Assembly (NCBI GenBank): GCA_002748505.1 | Contig: PDSN01000065.1 | Span: 1 to 6,229, forward strand | Length of the DNA stretch: 6,229 bases | Direction: 5' to 3' | From: Gammaproteobacteria bacterium | GTDB lineage: Bacteria > Pseudomonadota > Gammaproteobacteria > Pseudomonadales > Halieaceae | Shown here: in pieces, positions 1-5,123 of the stretch | Numbering within the stretch: position 1 is the stretch's first letter | Layout: every line of letters begins with the position of its first letter | Made by a program: the position numbers and the translations under genes | The notes under the pieces: model-generated | Databases searched by the model: none | What the model was told of the DNA's origin: nothing | The model's input: only the letters and a program-made list of their open reading frames with translations

Positions 1-1452
1 GGCAAGCCTGTTAAGCTCAATAACTGGTGTTTGGAAACCGTGCCCCAGCGCGGGCTTAATGGGCGTGTGGGTTATCAGCCCCGCGGCAAATGCCTGGGCG
101 GCTCCTCGGCTATTAACGCGATGGTTTACTCTCGCGGCAGTCGTCACGACTACGACGCCTGGGAGCGCGCTGGCTGTAACGGCTGGGGCTATAAAGACGT
201 ATTGCCCTACTTCAAAAAATCGGAAAACAATATCCGCGGTGCAAGTGAGTATCACGGTGGTGATGGTTTACTGCACGTTTCGGAGCAGCTGTCACCGCGC
301 AGTATCAGCGAAGAATTTGTCAAGGCGGGTGAGGCTTACGGTCTTGACAGAAATGACGATTTCAACGGCGCCAGACAGGACGGCGTGGGGCACTATCAGG
401 TCACCCATTTTCACGGTGAAAAACAGGGCCAGCGCTGCTCCACTGCGGCGGCATTTTTACATCCATTCGAAGACAGGCGCAGCAATCTGACTATTATCAC
501 CGGCGCCCATGCAAAACGTATTGTTGTCGAAAACAAAATCGCCAAAGGCGTTGTATTTCAGCATGGCAAGGAAGAAAAAACCGTTAACGCAAAAAAAGAA
601 GTGCTGGTCTGTGGCGGCGCTCTTTTGTCCCCTCAACTACTGATGCTTTCTGGCATCGGCCCTGCCCAGCATCTGCAAGCACATGGCATCAACCTGGCAC
701 ACGACCTGCCAAGTGTCGGTGAAAACCTGCACGACCACCCCGATATGGTATTTGACTATGGCGTCAACACCAAGGACGTTTTTGGTATTGGCTTCACCGC
801 TGGGGTCAACTTATTGCAAGCGGCATTCCAATGGCGCAAAGACGGCTCTGGACGCCTGTCTACCAATTACGCCGAATCCGGCGCGTTTTTCAGTGTGGGC
901 AACGCCCCCACTGACTGGCCCAACATCCAACTGCACTTCACTATTGCGCGCGTCATGGATCACGGCCGCTCCTTAAAGTGGGGCTATGGCGTGTCCTGCC
1001 ATATCTGCTATTTGCGCCCGCGCAGTCGCGGCACACTGCGCTTAAATTCCAACAATCCGCTTGCCCCGCCGCGTATCGATCCCGCGTTTTTAGAACACGA
1101 GGAAGACGTACAAATGATGTTAGAGGGCGCGAAACACACCAGAGAAATTATGGCGCAAGCGCCGCTGGCAAAATACATCACCCGAGACTATGTCACCAGC
1201 AATGTTAAGACCGACGATGACTTAATGCATATTGTGCGCAACAAAACCGATACTATTTATCACCCGGTAGGCAGCTGTCGTATGGGCAGTGACAACGAGG
1301 CGGTTGTAGATACGCAGTTGAGAGTCAGAGGCATTGACGGGTTGCGTGTTATTGACGCTTCGGTGATGCCAGCCGTCAACAGCGCCAACACCAATGCCCC
1401 CACCATTATGATTGCTGAAAAAGCTGCGGACATAATAAAAGCGGACGCCTAA
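1..1452 (+). CDS. GMC-family FAD-dependent alcohol/choline-type dehydrogenase, 5'-truncated by window edge
   Basis: This protein is a flavin dehydrogenase of the GMC family (BetA/AlkJ group), which oxidises an alcohol to an aldehyde; AlkJ-type members are membrane-associated and pass electrons to the respiratory chain. The frame is open from base 1 and already reads family sequence before the first start-like codon (TTG at 31), so the gene begins upstream. About 483 residues are visible against a usual 530-560, and the missing part should hold the N-terminal GxGxxG FAD-binding motif. Visible landmarks are the first GMC signature (PRGKCLGGSSAINAM, near residues 27-41), the second signature (GGALLSPQLLMLSGIGP, near 205-221), GENLHDHP, the active-site histidine segment YHPVGSCRMG (near 420-430) and the C-terminal NTNAPTIMIAEKAADII. 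Segments such as FNGARQDGVGHYQVT and GYGVSCHICYLRPRSRG resemble AlkJ, recalled from memory, more than true choline dehydrogenase. Substrate is not determinable. It is convergent with the PEP-CTERM gene, and its stop codon lies in a hairpin loop. Confidence 0.93.
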   Translation, partial: GKPVKLNNWCLETVPQRGLNGRVGYQPRGKCLGGSSAINAMVYSRGSRHDYDAWERAGCNGWGYKDVLPYFKKSENNIRGASEYHGGDGLLHVSEQLSPRSISEEFVKAGEAYGLDRNDDFNGARQDGVGHYQVTHFHGEKQGQRCSTAAAFLHPFEDRRSNLTIITGAHAKRIVVENKIAKGVVFQHGKEEKTVNAKKEVLVCGGALLSPQLLMLSGIGPAQHLQAHGINLAHDLPSVGENLHDHPDMVFDYGVNTKDVFGIGFTAGVNLLQAAFQWRKDGSGRLSTNYAESGAFFSVGNAPTDWPNIQLHFTIARVMDHGRSLKWGYGVSCHICYLRPRSRGTLRLNSNNPLAPPRIDPAFLEHEEDVQMMLEGAKHTREIMAQAPLAKYITRDYVTSNVKTDDDLMHIVRNKTDTIYHPVGSCRMGSDNEAVVDTQLRVRGIDGLRVIDASVMPAVNSANTNAPTIMIAEKAADIIKADA

Positions 1453-1463
1453 GCGTCCGCTTT
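1438..1463. terminator. Probable bidirectional intrinsic terminator
   Basis: A perfect 11-bp inverted repeat, AAAGCGGACGC (1438-1448) and GCGTCCGCTTT (1453-1463), encloses the four-base loop CTAA. The loop contains the TAA stop (1450-1452) of the dehydrogenase gene. On the minus strand the stem is followed by TTTTATTAT, a good intrinsic-terminator tail about 27 nt past the PEP-CTERM stop. On the plus strand the tail is only TTT followed by CC, so termination of the dehydrogenase transcript is likely weaker. Its position between two convergent genes suits a shared terminator. Confidence 0.75.
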
Positions 1464-1489
1464 CCATAAAACAGCCTGCAAAAAAACGG

Positions 1490-2086
1490 CTATTTTGTGC
1501 GGCGACCGCGCACCAGAGCCAGTGCCCCCAAAGCCACCAAGGCCAAACCAGCGGGCTCTGATACGGTTGCCGCATTGATACTGGAAACCGACAGGGGCGC
1601 GACTGTGCCGGTGCGTTGATCGATAATGCGGAACTGGTTGCTGCCATTGCAGCAACGCTCTGCCCAGAACACCTGCAGATCGTGGCTACCTGGATTGACA
1701 ATCAGGTCAGAGACGTACAGCACATCGCCATTATTCCAGTCGTTTTGCCACCACAAATCGTCGGTGCGCGACACAATTTCAACGCCATCAAGGTAAATCG
1801 CTGCACCATAGGTTGCATCAACAGCGAACTGCAAATCCCAAACGCTGGTCGCGCCAGCGCTGAATTCAACGTTCAGCAAATTCACTTTCCTGTTACCCGG
1901 GCGCAAACTGCCCACCGCGTCCAGCTCATGCACAGTGCCAGGCGCCAAGGTTTCCCAGTATGTCGCCAGATCGGCGTCTATATTACCGGTGAAACTGCGG
2001 CTTTCGTGCGTAATTACGGTCGCATTCGCACCCGTTGCCGCTACCAATAAAAATGCCGCAAATAATGTCTTAATGTTGGAGAACAT
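1490..2086 (-). CDS. PEP-CTERM sorting-domain exported protein with CCxG motif
   Basis: This is a 198-residue exported protein of unknown specific function. Residues 1-22 form a signal peptide (Lys6, a hydrophobic stretch, likely cleavage after ANA at 20-22). The C-terminus is a PEP-CTERM sorting tail: VSEPAG at 175-180, a hydrophobic helix of about 13 residues, then RGRRTK. Such tails are recognised by exosortases in Gram-negative bacteria that make exopolysaccharide. The motif reads SEP rather than the commoner PEP, a variant I believe is tolerated. The middle looks like an all-beta module: VWDLQFAVDATYGAAIYLDG (82-101), then GSHDLQVFWAERCCNGSNQFRI (133-154, Cys145 and Cys146). This recalls PA14/fibro-slime-type domains and the CCXG group of PEP-CTERM proteins, by memory only. 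The ATG at 2086 follows AGAGGG with a suitable spacing, which supports the start. The gene appears monocistronic and is divergent from the Anbu gene. No exosortase gene is in view. Confidence 0.88.
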   Translation of the reverse strand: MFSNIKTLFAAFLLVAATGANATVITHESRSFTGNIDADLATYWETLAPGTVHELDAVGSLRPGNRKVNLLNVEFSAGATSVWDLQFAVDATYGAAIYLDGVEIVSRTDDLWWQNDWNNGDVLYVSDLIVNPGSHDLQVFWAERCCNGSNQFRIIDQRTGTVAPLSVSSINAATVSEPAGLALVALGALALVRGRRTK

Positions 2087-2091
2087 GATTA

Positions 2092-2097
2092 CCCTCT
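2092..2097 (-). promoter_or_regulatory. Ribosome binding site of the PEP-CTERM gene
   Basis: The minus strand reads AGAGGG, then TAATC or similar short spacing, then the ATG at 2086-2084. This is a recognisable Shine-Dalgarno sequence and supports the chosen start, which also gives an intact signal peptide. Confidence 0.6.
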
Positions 2098-2246
2098 TGC
2101 TCTATATTGCAATGCGCCGACAACTCAAACTCTGAGCATAAGCCCAGAACATTAAAGTGCCGACAATAACTATTTCTGTTCAGCGCTTGAAAGATAGTTG
2201 ATAAGCCCCGCTTTCACAACGAGAAGCGAGAACAACAATGCAAAGT

Positions 2247-2262
2247 TGTGACTGAACTCCCA
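2247..2262. promoter_or_regulatory. Possible CRP/Vfr-like operator
   Basis: TGTGA-CTGAAC-TCCCA matches the CRP consensus TGTGA-N6-TCACA at nine of the ten defined positions. It lies 133 bp upstream of the Anbu start and 160 bp upstream of the PEP-CTERM start, so it could act on either divergent gene. A single site of this quality can occur by chance, so this is a candidate only. Confidence 0.25.
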
Positions 2263-2325
2263 CAAAATACAAAACGCCGCTTAACAAACGCCTACTTTAC
2301 GAAGCAGCGCGTCGTATTGAAAACA

Positions 2326-2344
2326 ACTAAGGGTTCCCTTTAGT
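2326..2344. repeat. Short imperfect palindrome upstream of Anbu gene
   Basis: ACTAAGGG and CCCTTTAGT flank a two-base TT centre, forming an imperfect inverted repeat with one bulged T. It lies about 50 bp upstream of the Anbu start and overlaps the region where a -10 element would be expected if TTGAAA at 2317-2322 is the -35 element. It could be a repressor operator. The two-base centre makes a transcript hairpin unlikely. Confidence 0.3.
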
Positions 2345-2395
2345 GCGTTTAGCGCTTATCCTTGCGCCCTGATTGATTCTTTAAAGCACACCGTT

Positions 2396-3145
2396 ATGAC
2401 CTATTGCCTGGCTATTCGCCTTGATGAGGGCCTGGTGTTTTGCTCGGACTCACGCACCAATGCAGGCGCAGACCGAGTGAGCACCTACAGTAAAATGCAC
2501 CGTTTTTCCCTGGAGGGTGATCGCTCTTTGGTCATTCTCACGGCGGGAAATCTGGCCACCACGCAGGCTGTGATTGCGCAGATTCAGCGCGATATCGAAG
2601 ACGATGCGACATTTAACATCATGAAAGCCCGTTATGTATCGGACATCGCCCAGTATATCGGCCAGCTAAGCCTGGCCGAACAAAAGCGTTTCGCCGGCGA
2701 AAGTGGTGAGGGCGCGGGTTTTAACGCCAGTGCATCCTTTATCGTGGGCGGTCAAATCAAAGACTATGAGACCGAACTGTATATGGTCTACCCCGAGGGC
2801 AACTACATCACCACCTCGGATCGCTATCCCTATCTGCAAATTGGTGAGACCAAATACGGCAAACCCATTCTGGATCGTATTATTCGCCCGGATACGGATT
2901 TCGAAACGGCTCTGCACTGCGCCCTGGTATCCCTTGAGGCCACGGTACGCTCCAATGCAACCGTGGGCCCACCGCTGGAGTGCTTGCTCTATACCAAAGA
3001 CAGTTTAAAGTCGCACAGTTTTTATCGCTCTTTCGATGAGCACTCGCCCTATTTAATTGAATTACGCAATGCGTGGAATAACGCACTGCGTGAAGCTTTT
3101 GCGGACTTACCCAAGGTTTTGGAGACGCCAGAAAGCGAGTTTTAA
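2396..3145 (+). CDS. Anbu: proteasome-type (HslV-related) N-terminal-nucleophile peptidase
   Basis: This is a 249-residue cytoplasmic peptidase-fold protein of the Anbu (ancestral beta subunit, COG3484) family, related to proteasome beta subunits and HslV. The N-terminus MTYCLAIRLDEGLVFCSDSR has the hallmark Thr2, which becomes the N-terminal nucleophile after Met removal. Counting that Thr as 1, Asp17 and Lys32 sit where the proteasomal Asp17 and Lys33 are expected, and SDSRTNAG is strongly conserved in the family. Length is typical. The need for an exposed Thr fixes the start at 2396 even though no good Shine-Dalgarno sequence precedes it (TTTAAAGCACACCGTT). Anbu homologues studied elsewhere form open helical or lock-washer assemblies rather than closed rings, with weak or no measured peptidase activity. 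It is convergent with the ATP-grasp/alpha-E/metallopeptidase operon, and its TAA overlaps that operon's final stop. No ATPase unfoldase partner is visible. Confidence 0.95.
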   Translation: MTYCLAIRLDEGLVFCSDSRTNAGADRVSTYSKMHRFSLEGDRSLVILTAGNLATTQAVIAQIQRDIEDDATFNIMKARYVSDIAQYIGQLSLAEQKRFAGESGEGAGFNASASFIVGGQIKDYETELYMVYPEGNYITTSDRYPYLQIGETKYGKPILDRIIRPDTDFETALHCALVSLEATVRSNATVGPPLECLLYTKDSLKSHSFYRSFDEHSPYLIELRNAWNNALREAFADLPKVLETPESEF

Positions 3146-4188
3146 GCCCACAGCCACATCTGCGGCGTTTGCCGTAAAACGGCTACCACCTTGTCAATCA
3201 GAGCCAGCTTTTCCTGCACCACCGGGCCTATATAAAACGGATAGGCATCCTCCAGACCAATACTGCGATTAAGCTCATTCAATACAATGCTTATATCACA
3301 CCAGTGTTGAATGCGTTGCGCCATCGTTAACTCGTCAGGGCCTTTTTGAATTTGACCGTGGGCATAGGCGGTATCCAGCGCATCGTAAATATGCAAATAG
3401 TGCCCCCAGGTTTCCGCCCAGTCTTCCACTGGGTGAGCGCTGGCATAAGCACTAATATAGTCATCGGTCCATCCTGATTTCGCGCCGTATTGATAATAGA
3501 CCTCCAGCGCTTGTTGATAATCCGTGTGCATCTGGCCAAACACACGCTCCACCGCGCGCACCAATTCCCGGCGTTCCAAAACCCGGCCCCAATAATAGTG
3601 ACCCGATTCATGGCGCATATGACCCAGCACCGTGCGATAGGATTCATTCATCGCCTTGCGCACGGTCATACGCTGCACATCGTCAGCCTCAAGGGCGTTG
3701 ATGGTAATCACACCTGCGGCGTAACCGGTGCTGACAAAGGTTTCGGCAAAGTGATTCGGCTGACTGCGCTCGTCTTCAATAAAATCGAACAATAAACCTC
3801 TATCGGGTTCCTGCCAGCCGCTTTGCAAAGGCAGATCAAGTTGCAGTAAGGTCACAAACAGACGTTTTTTGGCTCGCTCCAGCACCTGCCAACGAAGTTG
3901 ATTGTCCGGCAGGGACTGGTTCGGTACAGTCCGATTAAAACCGCAGGCAAAACAAAAATGGTGCGGACTCGTCGGCTCTGCCAGCCAATTACAGACCTGA
4001 TACTGCACGCCGTTTTGACACAAATGGCGCAGCTCGCCATTATCGAGACAGCGCCAATGCTCACCCTCAGCACGTAGCGAGCGCATCCTTTGTGCGTTCA
4101 CGTCATAGGCTAAATGCGCACCGCAAGCCGAACACTGGGTGTGCTCAAAACCAACCGGCGAACCGCATTCACAGGTAAAGCGCCTCAT
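3142..4188 (-). CDS. Putative zinc-binding metallopeptidase with N-terminal zinc ribbon (zincin-like)
   Basis: This 348-residue protein matches the putative zinc-binding metallopeptidase family (COG4307-type), whose substrate is unknown. The N-terminal part has two cysteine groups: Cys6, Cys8, Cys19 and Cys22, then Cys57, Cys66, Cys79 and Cys82. They suggest one or two structural zinc sites of ribbon type. The remainder is zincin-like, with HESGHYYW at 193-200 giving the HExxH pair His193/His197 and catalytic Glu194. EDWAETWGHYLH (255-266) downstream contains acidic and histidine candidates for the third zinc ligand. No signal peptide or membrane segment is seen, so it is probably cytoplasmic. 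It is the last gene of the operon: its ATG overlaps the alpha-E stop in ATGA (4188-4185), and its own TAA overlaps the Anbu TAA on the other strand. It is not a transglutaminase, the more usual partner in Anbu loci; no Cys-His-Asp transglutaminase motif was found. Confidence 0.9.
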   Translation of the reverse strand: MRRFTCECGSPVGFEHTQCSACGAHLAYDVNAQRMRSLRAEGEHWRCLDNGELRHLCQNGVQYQVCNWLAEPTSPHHFCFACGFNRTVPNQSLPDNQLRWQVLERAKKRLFVTLLQLDLPLQSGWQEPDRGLLFDFIEDERSQPNHFAETFVSTGYAAGVITINALEADDVQRMTVRKAMNESYRTVLGHMRHESGHYYWGRVLERRELVRAVERVFGQMHTDYQQALEVYYQYGAKSGWTDDYISAYASAHPVEDWAETWGHYLHIYDALDTAYAHGQIQKGPDELTMAQRIQHWCDISIVLNELNRSIGLEDAYPFYIGPVVQEKLALIDKVVAVLRQTPQMWLWA

Positions 4189-5123
4189 TCCTCACCCGCG
4201 CTGAACCAGGTATCGGTGATGCTGGTATTGAGCGCGTTCAACGTCATCTGCAATTCATCGATAAAAGTATGTAAACGCTGTCGCGGCATACGCACCGAGG
4301 CTAAACGCGACACTCTGCGCCTTGCGTGCTCGGTAATTTTCTGTGCTTCCTCGTTATTCCTAAGCGGTTTCATTTCCTCTTTGATGCCGAGCAAACAATA
4401 CAACACCGAGCGCGGCAGGGTTCGCTCTTTAAACACAAATTCCACCACCGCATCCCCGTCCACCAGGGGCCCCACCGCACGGCGATACGTGCCCAGTGCA
4501 GACAGTGACTTTAGCAGGCTACCCCATAACAAAGGGTCGATAGTTTCACTCAATACCTCCCGTTTGAAAATCGCGGCGACGCCTACGTCAATAACTCGTG
4601 TGGTCATATCAGCGCGCTCTAACAAATACCCCATCTTAATAAAACGGTAGGCGTGGTCACGGGATAGGGTGCTGTTCATCAAGCCGCCGATCATCTGGCA
4701 GCGGGTCATTACCTGTTCTAAAAATCCGTAGCGATTGCGCCTGCCCACGGACTTTGCAGCGTACTCTTCTACGTATAAATAAAGCTCGTTGACGTGCTCC
4801 CAAACCTCCTGGGGCAGCGCATCACGGGTGGTGCGCATATTTTCTCGCGCCTGTTTTACCGCAAAGCGAATGCTCGAAGGATTGTCCTCGTCAGCAATTA
4901 AAAACTTAAGCACATTTTGCTCATTGTGAACACGATAATGTTTGGCAAAATCGGGCTGCGCGTCCAATATATCGACCAATACATCCCAATCAAAGCCCGC
5001 TACCGTGGGAATATCCATGATGAGATGCACGTAAGCGTTGGTGAGTCTTGCTGTATCTTCGGCGCGCTCCAAATACCGTGACAGCCAATACAGTCGCTGA
5101 GCGACGCGAGATAGCATGGTCAT
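4185..5123 (-). CDS. Alpha-E domain protein (DUF403/COG2307)
   Basis: This 312-residue, almost entirely helical protein spans the full length of the alpha-E family, named for its helices and conserved glutamates. No enzymatic activity is established. It travels with circularly permuted ATP-grasp proteins and is thought to act with them, possibly as an ATP-grasp partner or ligase component. The N-terminus LSRVAQRLYWLSRYLERAED is diagnostic. A second copy of the core motif appears later (YLERAEDTARL at 17-27; LLERADMTTRV at 167-177), which suggests an internal duplication. ATG at 5123 is preferred to the ATG two codons downstream because GGAGGG (5135-5130) lies six bases before it. The start shares a base with the ATP-grasp stop (TAATG, 5125-5121), and its TGA overlaps the metallopeptidase ATG, so all three genes are probably translationally coupled. 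Confidence 0.94.
   Translation of the reverse strand: MTMLSRVAQRLYWLSRYLERAEDTARLTNAYVHLIMDIPTVAGFDWDVLVDILDAQPDFAKHYRVHNEQNVLKFLIADEDNPSSIRFAVKQARENMRTTRDALPQEVWEHVNELYLYVEEYAAKSVGRRNRYGFLEQVMTRCQMIGGLMNSTLSRDHAYRFIKMGYLLERADMTTRVIDVGVAAIFKREVLSETIDPLLWGSLLKSLSALGTYRRAVGPLVDGDAVVEFVFKERTLPRSVLYCLLGIKEEMKPLRNNEEAQKITEHARRRVSRLASVRMPRQRLHTFIDELQMTLNALNTSITDTWFSAGEE

Larger units (their letters stand above)
2087..2395. promoter_or_regulatory. Divergent intergenic control region between PEP-CTERM and Anbu genes
   Basis: This 309-bp stretch separates the start codons of two divergent genes and should carry both promoters; no convincing gene lies within it. It is more AT-rich than the flanking genes. 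It contains short direct repeats (ATAAGCCC at 2138-2145 and 2201-2208; G[CT]GCCGACAA at 2114-2123 and 2157-2166). It also contains a 7-bp inverted repeat, TCACAAC (2214-2220) with GTTGTGA (2245-2251), a CRP-like site and a short palindrome, the last two listed separately. Sigma-70-like matches are weak on both strands: for the minus gene TTGAGT (2128-2123) with TATAGA (2106-2101) at 16 bp, and for the plus gene TTGAAA (2317-2322) with a poor -10 around 2340-2345. I cannot assign either promoter firmly. Confidence 0.55.

Noticed and set aside
31..1452. Full-length dehydrogenase gene starting at the TTG at 31
   Set aside because: The frame upstream (bases 1-30) already encodes family-like sequence, and the FAD-binding N-terminus would be missing. 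The gene is truncated by the window.
1616..2050. 144-residue plus-strand open frame opposite the PEP-CTERM gene
   Set aside because: It has no recognisable domain or ribosome binding site, whereas the minus-strand frame has a signal peptide, a sorting tail and a Shine-Dalgarno sequence.
2101..2128. TTGAGT/TATAGA (16-bp spacer) as the firm promoter of the PEP-CTERM gene
   Set aside because: The -10 element would end only 14 bases before the ATG, leaving a leader too short to hold the Shine-Dalgarno sequence properly. It is kept only as a weak match.
2396..3145. Anbu gene as HslV
   Set aside because: It is longer (249 versus about 175 residues), begins with TYC rather than TT, contains the Anbu-type SDSRTNAG segment and has no HslU neighbour.
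3171..3183. Hairpin GCCGT-AAA-ACGGC near the convergent junction, as a terminator for Anbu
   Set aside because: The stem is only 5 bp, no T-run follows on either strand, and it lies inside the metallopeptidase coding end.
3142..4188. Metallopeptidase gene as the transglutaminase expected in Anbu loci
   Set aside because: The HESGH zinc site and paired cysteine ribbons identify a zincin-like protein, and no transglutaminase catalytic segment is visible.
4114..4650. 178-residue plus-strand open frame opposite the alpha-E and metallopeptidase genes
   Set aside because: It is antisense to two well-recognised overlapping genes, its translation is low-complexity Ser/Arg/Thr-rich, and it has no family resemblance.
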